Positions 9,020-16,778 of a stretch of 32,422 bases of DNA are shown piece after piece. The translations under genes and the position numbers were made by a program. The stretch's first letter is position 1; the number at the start of each line of letters is the position of its first letter. The notes under the pieces are model-generated. The model was not told where the DNA came from, ran no database searches, and saw only the letters and a list, made by a program, of their open reading frames with translations. Source of the DNA: Carnobacterium_A sp036639135 (GTDB taxonomy: Bacteria; Bacillota; Bacilli; Lactobacillales; Carnobacteriaceae); the NCBI GenBank assembly GCA_036639135.1, contig JAVWJE010000011.1, positions 1 to 32,422 on the forward strand. Direction: 5' to 3'.

Positions 9020-9395
9020 TTATTTTCTCCTTCTTAAAAAAACTCTCTGTTCGTCTGTTTTTTATCTTCTCTTGTTGCTTTAACGTTCTTTTATTTTTAG
9101 TTTAGTTTTAAATAAAAAGTTCATTAAAATAACAAAGTGAAAATTGCTCTCAAAGGCCACTTTACAGGAGAAAGACGCAAACTTCAACTGAATTTTCAAG
9201 AAACAGTTCTTCTAAATGAGACAAAAAATAATTTCTTAATATTAACTCTAGCAAAACAATAAAACATCCGGTTTCATGTGATTTTAATCGCTTGTCTAAA
9301 GATACAATCAGCCATATGTTCCCCTAATAGATTCTACTTAGTGTCGTTCTCTTTCAAAAGATCTCCTGTTATCTCCTTATCGTTAATTGAAAAGG
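9020..9395. other. 376-bp intergenic stretch with no recognised gene
   Basis: This lies between the AI-2E permease and lytT. It is AT-rich and holds the permease ribosome site at its left end. No convincing terminator hairpin is seen behind lytT, and no lrgAB-like genes follow LytST. A 31-codon open frame at the right edge overlaps the end of lytT and was judged accidental. Confidence 0.5.
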
Positions 9396-10121
9396 TTAAA
9401 GTCCCATTCGTTCTTTGAATTCTTTCATGTACGAACGACTAATGGGGATTTTCATTTGGTTTTCCATGGTTACTTGAACGGTGTGATTAAACCAAGGCTG
9501 AATTTCTTGGATAGCAGCTAGCTGTACGATATAAGAACGATGGACGCGCATAAATTGTGCACTATTCAGCTTTTTCTCTAAAGCACTTAAAGACTCACGT
9601 GTCTGGTAGTCCTTTTGAACGGTATAAACTGTTGTCACGCCGTTTTCGACTTCTAATGCCAAAATCTCTTGTTGCTTAACCATATAAATGTATTCTTCTA
9701 CTTGAATGGGCAACGTTGTTGAAACAGTGCCGCTAATGTCTTTTGTCTTTTCTTTACTCGAACAAACTAAATGATTGGCTTTTGTCACTGCTTGCTGGAT
9801 ACGAGATAATTCAAAAGGTTTTAAGACATAATCTTGCGCATTTAATTCAAAGGCTTTTACTGCATATTCGTCATAAGCCGTTGCAAAAATAATAAGTGGA
9901 GGATTTTTTTGTTGCTTCACTTTTTCAGCCAAGGTCAACCCACTCTCATTTGTTAAATGAATGTCTAAAAAAATGAGATCTACTGGCTGATAAAGCATCT
10001 TTTCTAGTGCTTCTTCAATGGATTCAGCTTCGACAATCGAAGCTATTTCAGGACACTTTTTTAATAAATAAGTTAATTCATTTCTAGATAACGGTTCATC
10101 ATCAACGAGTAATGTATGCAT
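9396..10121 (-). CDS. lytT: LytTR-family response regulator (LytT/LytR)
   Basis: DNA-binding response regulator partnered with the sensor kinase encoded just upstream. Receiver domain at residues 1-120 with the acidic pair VDDEP, phospho-acceptor Asp53 in LIFLDIHL and the conserved Lys in YVLKPF. A C-terminal LytTR domain (about 145-241) carries the MRVHRSYIV motif. The start chosen is ATG at 10121, preceded by AAAGGAAAGAAG; longer readings start inside the kinase gene without a ribosome site. The first 20 bases overlap the end of lytS, which implies coupled translation. In relatives the system controls lrgAB/pftAB-type holin or pyruvate-transport genes and autolysis, but none of these is adjacent. 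Confidence 0.9.
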   Translation of the reverse strand: MHTLLVDDEPLSRNELTYLLKKCPEIASIVEAESIEEALEKMLYQPVDLIFLDIHLTNESGLTLAEKVKQQKNPPLIIFATAYDEYAVKAFELNAQDYVLKPFELSRIQQAVTKANHLVCSSKEKTKDISGTVSTTLPIQVEEYIYMVKQQEILALEVENGVTTVYTVQKDYQTRESLSALEKKLNSAQFMRVHRSYIVQLAAIQEIQPWFNHTVQVTMENQMKIPISRSYMKEFKERMGL

Positions 10122-11871
10122 GCTCTTCTTTCCTTTCTTTATAGGGAACCTTACAAGAAACGGTTGTCCCTTTATCTGAGGTCTCAATCGCTAAAGCAGC
10201 TGACTTGCCAAATAAACTCACTAACCGTTTATTCAAATTTTCTAGAGCCGATCCTGTACCTTTTTCAGAGGGAACAATTTCTCTACCCAATTTACTTAAC
10301 CGGTCTGCCTTTATCCCAAATCCATTATCGCTGACACTTACTGTCAGATTTTTTTCAACGGCATAAACAGAAACCGAGACACGATTATCTATTTTTCGCC
10401 CTTCAAAAGCATGACGAATCGCGTTTTCAACTAATAATTGAATCATAAATGGTGGAAGTAAGACTTGGCTTAAACGTGGTTCAATCATAAAGTCTACTTG
10501 GTAACGTTCTGGAAAACGAGCTTGTTCAAGCGATAAATAAGCTTCAACGTGTTCCAATTCTTTTTCTAATGGAATCAAATTGGTTCTTGCCCCTTGAAGA
10601 TTGGCTCTAAAGTAATGGCTTAATTGAATCAATAATGTGCGAGCTTGTTCACTGTCTACTCGAATTAAAGCAGAAATTGTATTGATGGCGTTAAAAAAGA
10701 AATGAGGATTTACTTGTGCTTGCAATGATTTAATCTCAGCGTCTTTCAATAACTTGCCTTGTAATTCGGCTTCTCCTAATTCGATTTGACTAGAAATGAT
10801 ATTTCCTAACCCTTCCGCTAATTGTTTGATGACATAAGTCAGTTCATTCTTATCTGTAAAATACATCTTCAACACGCCAACAGTCCTGCCTTTAGACTTC
10901 AAAGGAATAACAATCGCAGCTTCTAATGGACAGCCTTTATGGTGACACCCGATTTCTTCATGAGTGAGGGCTTCTTTTACCTTTCCTTCTCGTAATACTT
11001 CTTTAGACAAATCCGTCAAAATTTCATTAGAAGGGATGTGATGATCACTTCCTGCACCAACATGCGCTAAGATTCGTTCTTGGTTCGTAATACTGACCGC
11101 CGATACTTTGATAAAGCGCATGATAATTTCAGCAGCAGCCGTACAAGACTCTTCATGCATCCCTTGTCGAAAGAAAGGTAAGGTTTCATTAGCTAACTGA
11201 AGAACGTCATGTGTTTGAACCGCTTTTGTTTGTTCTTCTTGCTGGAGTGTGGCAATAATAATGGATAGGAAAATAGCGGTCCCTAAACTATTGATTAAAA
11301 CCATTGGCACTGAAATGAAGCTAACCAACTCAATAGAATCTTGAAAATTGCTGCTTAGAATGAGAATACACAGCATTTGGATCCCTTCTGCTAATGCACC
11401 AATAATGATGCCTTCTATAACGGTTGGGTAGTGATTCTTTTTCATCGTTCTCATCCCATACAATCCAGCAAATAATCCGATTAAAATAGAAGAAACAACA
11501 TAAATAAACGCCGCTTCTCCTCCTTGAGTAAACCGATGAATACCCGAAATAATCCCAACGCTAACGCCTACAAAAGGTCCACCAATTAAACCCGATACAC
11601 CAATAGTTAACACACGTGTATTGGCTAGAGAAGCATTTGCAGCTAACGTGGTAAACAGCTGATCTGAAACCACTTGTTCTTTACTAATTTCTACTCCTGT
11701 AAAATTAGAGATAATGGCAAAAATACCAAATACGAGAATTAATTGCAGTTTGGTTGATAACCGATAACGTTTGGTTAACATCGTTTTAAAATAGCGAATA
11801 TTCATGAGCATGTAAGCAACAATAATAATGAGTCCGACACGTTCAATCATCAAAATAACTAAATTTAACAT
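10102..11871 (-). CDS. lytS: Sensor histidine kinase LytS
   Basis: Membrane sensor of the LytST pair, 589 residues. An N-terminal 5TM-5TMR_LYT sensor (about residues 1-210) has the NTRVLTIGVSGLIGGPFVG hallmark. A GAF-like domain (about 225-360) contains a Cys/His-rich patch, CHHKGCP, at 309-315. The His_kinase domain has the acceptor His390 in QVNPHFFFNAIN. The HATPase domain shows VENAIRHAF (481-489) and the DNGFGI box (515-520). ATG at 11871 follows AGGAGATGCACAC. Known homologues sense membrane potential or extracellular pyruvate. A direct repeat before the gene may be its own regulator's binding site. Confidence 0.92.
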   Translation of the reverse strand: MLNLVILMIERVGLIIIVAYMLMNIRYFKTMLTKRYRLSTKLQLILVFGIFAIISNFTGVEISKEQVVSDQLFTTLAANASLANTRVLTIGVSGLIGGPFVGVSVGIISGIHRFTQGGEAAFIYVVSSILIGLFAGLYGMRTMKKNHYPTVIEGIIIGALAEGIQMLCILILSSNFQDSIELVSFISVPMVLINSLGTAIFLSIIIATLQQEEQTKAVQTHDVLQLANETLPFFRQGMHEESCTAAAEIIMRFIKVSAVSITNQERILAHVGAGSDHHIPSNEILTDLSKEVLREGKVKEALTHEEIGCHHKGCPLEAAIVIPLKSKGRTVGVLKMYFTDKNELTYVIKQLAEGLGNIISSQIELGEAELQGKLLKDAEIKSLQAQVNPHFFFNAINTISALIRVDSEQARTLLIQLSHYFRANLQGARTNLIPLEKELEHVEAYLSLEQARFPERYQVDFMIEPRLSQVLLPPFMIQLLVENAIRHAFEGRKIDNRVSVSVYAVEKNLTVSVSDNGFGIKADRLSKLGREIVPSEKGTGSALENLNKRLVSLFGKSAALAIETSDKGTTVSCKVPYKERKEEHAYITR

Positions 11872-11891
11872 GTGTGCATCTCCTATTTTCT

Positions 11892-11920
11892 AATACCCTT
11901 AGTTTAACATGAATACCCTT
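11892..11920. promoter_or_regulatory. Direct repeat before lytS, possible LytTR-type binding site
   Basis: AATACCCTT occurs at 11892-11900 and again at 11912-11920, an exact 20-bp period (two helical turns). Tandem direct repeats on one DNA face are the usual target of LytTR response regulators (for example YpdB, 10-bp repeats 11 bp apart). It lies 21-49 bases before lytS, so autoregulation is a reasonable inference. Confidence 0.5.
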
Positions 11921-11950
11921 CTGTTTATTAAAAAATAAGACTAAAAATAA

Positions 11951-11985
11951 AAAGGTAGTGCTAGAACAATTGTCCCAACACCCCT
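11951..11985 (-). terminator. Terminator of the HAD hydrolase gene
   Basis: On the minus strand GTGTTGGGACAA pairs with TTGTTCTAGCAC (11958-11981; three G-U pairs allowed), followed by CCTTTTTATTTTT. It lies just past the hydrolase stop. Confidence 0.7.
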
Positions 11986-12000
11986 TCCATTATTGATTTA

Positions 12001-12711
12001 TTAATTAAAATATCCTCGTTCTTCAAATAATGTCAGCAACTCAACTGGGTGTTGAATCGTTTTGTCTGGCTGAATGCTTTCATTCGTTCTTTTATTATGG
12101 CGCGTATTCAACCAAATAACAATCCAACCGGCCTTTTTTCCACCAACGATGTCGTTTTGAAATGAGTCTCCAATATAAATCGGTTTTTCATTCCCTAGTG
12201 TTAAAGCCGATTCTACCATTTTGAATACTGCTTTGTCTGGTTTCATTTTGCCCAATTCGCCAGAAATAAACATCCGATCTTGATCTATCCATTTAGCCAA
12301 ACCAAGCTGATCTATCTTTTTTTGTTGGTGGGCTGCAGCACCATTTGTTAATAAAGCTAATTGATGATCATTTTGAGCAAGCTTATCCAATAAATTTTCT
12401 ATTGCTGGATACAACGTTAATTGTTTCTGCTCTTCTTCGTAGGCTTTTTGAAAATCTAACGCCGTTTCTCGACTAATCGACATGTCTGCTTTGTCGCAAG
12501 CGTACTGAATACGCATCACTTGCATCTCTATTTTAGGCAATGCTCCTGATTCACTTTCTTCAAATAACGCATCACTTTTCTCTCTATTCAACCGGTAAAG
12601 ATGGTTTATCTCAGCGAGTGATACTTCACAAATCGTTTCATGAAAGGCATTTCTAAAGGGAATCAATTGATCATACAGTGTATCGTCTACATCAAAAATG
12701 ATGGTGGCCAT
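12001..12711 (-). CDS. HAD-family hydrolase, YjjG-like nucleotidase/phosphatase
   Basis: A 236-residue soluble phosphatase of the haloacid dehalogenase superfamily. Motif I FDVDDTLYD gives nucleophile Asp7 and acid Asp9; motif II is LLTNG; the motif III Lys lies in GKMKPDKAVF; motif IV is IGDSFQND. An alpha-helical cap lies between motifs I and II, as in YjjG-type pyrimidine nucleotidases. It probably dephosphorylates a small phosphoester such as a non-canonical nucleotide, but the substrate is not determined by sequence. The leader is weak in ribosome-site terms and contains a hairpin at 12753-12782. Confidence 0.85.
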   Translation of the reverse strand: MATIIFDVDDTLYDQLIPFRNAFHETICEVSLAEINHLYRLNREKSDALFEESESGALPKIEMQVMRIQYACDKADMSISRETALDFQKAYEEEQKQLTLYPAIENLLDKLAQNDHQLALLTNGAAAHQQKKIDQLGLAKWIDQDRMFISGELGKMKPDKAVFKMVESALTLGNEKPIYIGDSFQNDIVGGKKAGWIVIWLNTRHNKRTNESIQPDKTIQHPVELLTLFEERGYFN

Positions 12712-12752
12712 TTAATCTTCACAATCCTTTGCTTCATTTTTTTCACAATAAA

Positions 12753-12782
12753 ATAACCTTACCATAGATTAGATCAGGTTAT
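12753..12782 (-). other. Leader hairpin before the HAD hydrolase
   Basis: ATAACCT (12753-12759) pairs with AGGTTAT (12776-12782); on the minus strand a short T-rich tract follows. It lies about 40 bases before the hydrolase start. It could be a weak terminator or attenuator for transcripts entering from the repeat region upstream. No gene is seen between it and the terminator at 13160. Confidence 0.35.
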
Positions 12783-12884
12783 CTTGTTTTCAGAAAGATT
12801 CTCTAAGAACTCTAATAAATAGATGATAACCAACCTGAATTGCTCATTAGCGAATAGATTATTGAGAATTTCGGTACTATACTG

Positions 12885-13035
12885 TTAAAATGGACAACTG
12901 AAAGCAAAATAGCCGTTAGATTGTCCATTTTTCCTTAGATGAGACAAGCTGAGTTCCATTTGCTCATAACTTGTCTATTCCTCCGCCATTTTTGGACAAA
13001 CAAAATGAAAATCTTCATATCTTGTCTATTTTTTC
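12885..13035. repeat. Three tandem ~51-bp hairpin units (copy 1)
   Basis: Inverted half-sites recur with a 50-51-bp period: TGGACAA at 12891, AGACAAG at 12942 and TGGACAA at 12993. They face TTGTCCA at 12921, TTGTCTA at 12971 and TTGTCTA at 13022. Each unit can fold into a hairpin with a loop of roughly 20-23 nt. Loop sequences differ between units while stem bases and spacing are kept. A GC-richer inverted repeat (AGGCT...AGCCT, about 13062-13091) follows. The same arrangement occurs at 24438-24574. Confidence 0.7.
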
Positions 13036-13159
13036 ACTTTTGTAACTATCTTGATACGAATGAGGCTTAGCGCCAGAGTGCTGAACGAGCCTATTACCAC
13101 TTTTTTTAGAATCTCATTCAACATGAACGAGTTTCTACCCTTAATATAAGGTGTATGTA

Positions 13160-13209
13160 AAAAAACGATAAGGAAACCTAAGATTGCTTCTTAGTCCTTA
13201 CCGTTTTTG
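13160..13209 (-). terminator. Terminator of the metallophosphoesterase gene
   Basis: AAAAACGATAAGGA (from 13161) pairs with TCCTTACCGTTTTT (13195-13208) with one mismatch, and an inner CTAAG/CTTAG stem extends it. A T-rich tract follows on the minus strand, about 45 bases past the stop. Confidence 0.75.
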
Positions 13210-13254
13210 TTCAATATACATTTTTAAAAATTCAACAGCTGACTAGTTTTTTAT

Positions 13255-14820
13255 TTATTCCACTATCACCTTAAAATTGTGATTAACTTCTGCTTTAATT
13301 AGCGGGTGTTTAACGAGGTAATCAGCAATCAATTCGCTCATATCTATTTGAACTTCTCGAATGATTTTATCTGCTGTAAACATCGGATAGTTTCCGCCAC
13401 CAACTGCACGGTATTGGTTTAACGTGATCTCCATTTCGTCATCTGGTTGAACATCTTTTCCATGGTACACCAATTGCACAATACGTTCGCCAATAGGTTT
13501 TTTAGCATTAATGGTATAGTCTATTCCTTCGTACATATCGTAATTGTAATACTGGGGTTTAGGATGGATAAAATCTGGATTGATTTCAACTGAACCGTCT
13601 TTTCCTGCTTTAAAGTAAGTCGCTGAAAGTTCTAGAGCCGCTCTTATATCAGCACCTGTTACTTTTAAGACGGCTAGCGTATTTGGGTAAGTGTAATTGG
13701 TTACGACGTCTCGCATCGTAATCACATCACCAAATCCTTTGCCTTCATTAACAAATAAAGCTGTACCAGAAATGTCTGTACCCGTAGCGTCCATTTGTAC
13801 TTTTTGAATGAACTCGACATAAGGATGCTCAACTGCACGAACGCGATGCGCATCTTGAATCCGCATGTCTCCTTCAACTCTCCCAAGCGGTTGATCCAAC
13901 CACTCATCAATTTCTTCAAATAACAAGGTTAATTTTTTTGCTATTGCTTCGTCAGGAACAGCCGCAGCGGTTTCGATCAAACTCGCTTCGCTTTGTGTAA
14001 CAGAGTAAGCCCCTTTTTCATTTTTCTCTAGAGATAAGGTTATTTTCCCAACAGCTTCCCCTCTGTACCCTGGTTGAATAACGGGAATGCCGTTTATTTT
14101 TGTCGCTATTAAGCGGTGTTGGTGTCCTGTGATGAGCGCATCCATTCCAGGTACTTCGGTCATTAACTGATACGCTTCATTTTCACCAGTCAAGGGTTCC
14201 GTGATTTCTCCCGTTTTTAAATCCTTTTCAAATCCGCCATGGTAACTGATAATAACGACATCAGCCAGTTCTCTCAAATGAGGAACCAATTCTTTTGCCG
14301 TTTCGACACCATTTTTGAAAGTCATATTTTTAATATGATTAGGGTGTTCCCAATTTGGAATATACGTTGTTGTTAGACCTAAAACAGCTATTTTGATGCC
14401 TTCTTTTTCAAAAATTTCATAGCCTTTTCCAAATACCGGTTCACCAGCTTCATTGAGGATATTAGCTGCTAGAACAGGGTAATTAGCTGCTGAAATGGCT
14501 TGGATTAAATACTCTTTGCCGTAGTTAAACTCATGGTTGCCAATGACTCCCACGTCATATGCCATCCTATTAAATACATTCGCTAAATCATCTGGATTTA
14601 ATTGTTTTTGGTGCTTTGCAATATAATAACTAAATGGAGATCCTTGAATATAATCGCCGTTATCAATAGTTAATACGGGTCCTATTGCTGCTTTTCTTTC
14701 TTTTTTTAGAACCGTTGCTACTTTAAGTGCGCCGAAGGGCTTGTCTTGCAGTTTGGTACTGAAGTCGGTTGGTCTGATATAGCCATGTATGTCGCTTGTT
14801 GCTAAAATGGTCAATTCCAT
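13255..14820 (-). CDS. Metallophosphoesterase, 5'-nucleotidase/2',3'-cyclic phosphodiesterase family
   Basis: A 521-residue two-domain enzyme. The N-terminal calcineurin-like metallophosphoesterase domain has the metal-binding motifs ATSDIHG (about residues 7-13), NGDYIQGSP, GNHEFNYG, SYHGG and GHQHR. The C-terminal 5'-nucleotidase domain (about 310-500) has YRAVGGGNYPMF. The start chosen is ATG at 14820, with GGAAGGA nine bases upstream; a TTG six codons earlier would lie within that ribosome site. No signal peptide, lipobox or LPxTG anchor is seen, so it is probably cytoplasmic, like Bacillus YunD, rather than a cell-wall nucleotidase. The substrate is likely a nucleotide or cyclic nucleotide. 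Confidence 0.88.
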   Translation of the reverse strand: MELTILATSDIHGYIRPTDFSTKLQDKPFGALKVATVLKKERKAAIGPVLTIDNGDYIQGSPFSYYIAKHQKQLNPDDLANVFNRMAYDVGVIGNHEFNYGKEYLIQAISAANYPVLAANILNEAGEPVFGKGYEIFEKEGIKIAVLGLTTTYIPNWEHPNHIKNMTFKNGVETAKELVPHLRELADVVIISYHGGFEKDLKTGEITEPLTGENEAYQLMTEVPGMDALITGHQHRLIATKINGIPVIQPGYRGEAVGKITLSLEKNEKGAYSVTQSEASLIETAAAVPDEAIAKKLTLLFEEIDEWLDQPLGRVEGDMRIQDAHRVRAVEHPYVEFIQKVQMDATGTDISGTALFVNEGKGFGDVITMRDVVTNYTYPNTLAVLKVTGADIRAALELSATYFKAGKDGSVEINPDFIHPKPQYYNYDMYEGIDYTINAKKPIGERIVQLVYHGKDVQPDDEMEITLNQYRAVGGGNYPMFTADKIIREVQIDMSELIADYLVKHPLIKAEVNHNFKVIVE

Positions 14821-15236
14821 TCTGCCAAATCCTTCCAATCAATCGATTTTATGTACTTCCTTCAAGTCCTTTATACGATGATTATCCATCTAATTTCATT
14901 TATCATTTAAATCTGTAAAGCCGTTCTTTATTTATTGTAACGGAATTAGCTAAGATTTGAAAGCGAAACCATATCTCCAATTGTTTTCCTCGCCATTTTC
15001 AAAGTAATTTATTGAGAGAATTAATGATTAATGATCGTTAATAAATAGAGCGTGTCGTTTGTTTTTTTAAATAATACCTTACTATTTTTAGTGAAGCCCT
15101 TTCTTCGTTTTGATTTATTTATCAATAAACTATACCGTATGTTTAATTCTTTTTGTGAGCTATAATAAAGGTATACTAAACAGGTCATTCATCGAGTAAT
15201 CATTATCAAAATACTAATCATGAAGGAGGAAGAGAA
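14821..15236. other. 416-bp divergent intergenic region with a -10 element
   Basis: This lies between the minus-strand metallophosphoesterase and the plus-strand lipoprotein. A perfect -10 TATAAT is at 15161-15166, but no good -35 stands 17 bases before it. AAGGAGG lies 7 bases before the lipoprotein GTG. A near-palindrome ATTAATGATCGTTAAT is near 15027-15042. No gene is seen. Confidence 0.45.
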
Positions 15237-15638
15237 GTGAATAAATTAGTTTTAGGATTGATTGCTGTAGCAGTGCTAACTGGATGCGGCGCAGAAAATG
15301 CGAAAGCAAGATACAGCGAAGGAATAGAAATAAACGAAGAGACTATTCCTTACACTGGAACGGTCATCGACTTTGGTGAGACCCTTGCTAGTGGTTTATT
15401 TTTGGCCGACTTAACTCCAATCGACTCTCCAGAAGTTGCTTCTTTTGATGAAGTCATTTTGCTAACGGATGAAGTCTCTCTTGTTGACCAAAAATCCGGT
15501 AAGTCTATTGCCTTATCAGAGTTAGTAAAGGGAGATACAGTACAAGTTACACTAATCAAACATGCACCAACCACAATGTCTTTGCCACCTCAAATTGGAG
15601 GAAATGACATTGTAAAAATTGAAAAAGTAACCGATTAA
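15237..15638 (+). CDS. Small uncharacterised lipoprotein
   Basis: A 133-residue protein starting with GTG, with AAGGAGG seven bases upstream. The N-terminus is a short lipoprotein signal peptide ending in the lipobox LTGC (Cys17 to be acylated), so the mature protein would be anchored on the outer face of the membrane. The rest is a small beta-rich domain (GTVIDFGE..., VSLVDQKSGKSIALSELVKG, VKIEKVTD) that resembles DUF3221-type or OB-fold-like lipoproteins. The match is weak and no function is assigned. One of only two plus-strand genes in the window; it shares a bidirectional terminator with the pilus locus. Confidence 0.75.
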   Translation: MNKLVLGLIAVAVLTGCGAENAKARYSEGIEINEETIPYTGTVIDFGETLASGLFLADLTPIDSPEVASFDEVILLTDEVSLVDQKSGKSIALSELVKGDTVQVTLIKHAPTTMSLPPQIGGNDIVKIEKVTD

Positions 15639-15670
15639 TAATGATTAAACACCCTTGTTCAACAACTAAA

Positions 15671-15717
15671 AAAGCACCTCTACTACAACATGATTCCCAT
15701 TGTAGTGGAGGTGCTTT
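15671..15717. terminator. Bidirectional terminator between the lipoprotein and the pilus locus
   Basis: An 18-bp stem, AAAGCACCTCTACTACAA (15671-15688) with 15700-15717, one G-U pair, 11-nt loop, A-run on one side and T-run on the other. It serves the plus-strand lipoprotein and the minus-strand pilus operon that converge here. Confidence 0.9.
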
Positions 15718-15755
15718 TGATGCAGTAGACATTTAATAATTGGGCCCTTATCCGA

Positions 15756-16110
15756 CTAACTGCCCTTTACATAATAGAACAACTCAAATGTAAATGTTCC
15801 CGTGAAAGATCCTTCATCAAGCTTTTCAAATCCAAAAAACTGAATATTCCAAATACGCTCTAGTGCTTCAAGTTTTTCGACAAGATTTTGCATACTCCCT
15901 ACAGTTTTACTCGTCATTTCAACTTCGTAGACGCTTTTTTTGTAGCTTTCATCCAGTCCTTCAATTGCTAGAGGTTCCCCTACCCGTACTATCTGTTGGA
16001 GAATAACGTTTTCTTTGGCAGCCAGCTTTTCAAGAACGACTATTTCTCGATTGACTTGTTCACCTTCAGGTAAAAAACTCCAAGTTTCTTCATACGCTGG
16101 AATAATCCAC
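15756..16110 (-). pseudogene. pilO: Remnant of pilus assembly protein PilO (C-terminal part)
   Basis: A frame overlapping the end of truncated pilC by about 45 bases or more reads SFLPEGEQVNREIVVLEKL, then about 90 further residues ending FTFELFYYVKGS at a TAG (15756-15758). The pattern is that of the PilO C-terminal half: an LPxGxxV start, helix LEKLAAKENVIL, core Y-x-V-E-M strand, NLVEKLEALERIWNI helix and a final beta-strand F-x-F-E-L. There is no start codon with a ribosome site, and the N-terminal membrane anchor and coiled coil are missing. The frame is -1 relative to pilC. The left part is most simply explained by a deletion that joined pilC to pilO. The upstream boundary is uncertain, about 16080-16130. 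Assignment is from pattern memory, without a search. Confidence 0.6.
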
Positions 16111-16750
16111 TCATCATTAAGACAACTTGCGTAATCATTGGCAACTCGCTGTCCATTGAGGCAAACATATCGGCAAATATGGGTACGATAAATACTAGTA
16201 AGAATGTTGTGATAAAGAACGCTAACGCCCCTACGACCAGTGGATAAGTCATAGCCGTTGAAATTTTTTGTTTGATTCGGTGCTGCTTTTCATAATAGTC
16301 TGCCATTTCTTTGAGAACTTCTTCCAAACGACCGCTAACTTCTGCTGAATGAATCATATGTACCAACAAATTAGGAAACAATTTTGGTTTTTTTGCCATT
16401 GCTTCAGACAAAGCGACCCCTTCTCTTATTTCCTCAGCTAATTCTTCCAGCGCCTCTTTCAGTGCCAAGCTAGTAGATTGAGTGGAAAGGAGATCCAATG
16501 CATCTACTAGCAATATTCCTGCACTCATTAATGAAGAAAACTGTCTTAGAAAGACAATGAAATCTTTTGATTTTAAAGAAGAACGAAACGTAATATCTTT
16601 GTTTAAGATTGTATTTAACTTATCTACTTCAAAGACAACCAGATCCATATGTTTAAGTTTTTCGAGAGCTTCTTTTTTACTAATGCTATCTATTTTTCCT
16701 TTCATTAGTTTTCCATCTCTTGTTTTGGCTTTATAGGCAAAAACGGCCAT
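16040..16750 (-). pseudogene. pilC: Truncated type IV pilus inner-membrane protein PilC
   Basis: Start ATG with GAAAGGAGGAAAACG upstream; MAVFAYKAKTRDGKLMKGKI is the standard PilC/GspF opening. The first T2SSF domain (about residues 60-185) is intact, with FLRQFSSLMSAGI and the EVSGRLEEVL motif, and the first membrane region (ALAFFITTFLLVFIVPIF) follows. The protein then stops at 236 residues, against about 400 for the family, after SGLFQRMKKLG and a short out-of-place tail. The second T2SSF domain and the last membrane helices are gone. PilC is the platform of the pilus motor, so loss of this half should prevent assembly. Last readable gene of the operon, 28 bases after pilT. Confidence 0.8.
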
Positions 16751-16778
16751 CGTTTTCCTCCTTTCTTATTTTTATTAT

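Noticed and set aside
9340..9430. 31-codon open frame overlapping the end of lytT (ending GDLLKENDTK)
   Set aside because: No ribosome site or start of its own, and it overlaps lytT in another frame; treated as accidental.
13722..13919. 65-codon minus-strand frame inside the metallophosphoesterase gene
   Set aside because: It overlaps the 5'-nucleotidase domain in another frame, with no sign of independent coding.
16060..16090. Run of six T near the pilC end as a programmed frameshift that fuses PilC to PilO
   Set aside because: The heptamer is not a classical slippery site, and a PilC-PilO hybrid would lack the second T2SSF domain and the PilO membrane anchor. A deletion scar explains the sequence better.
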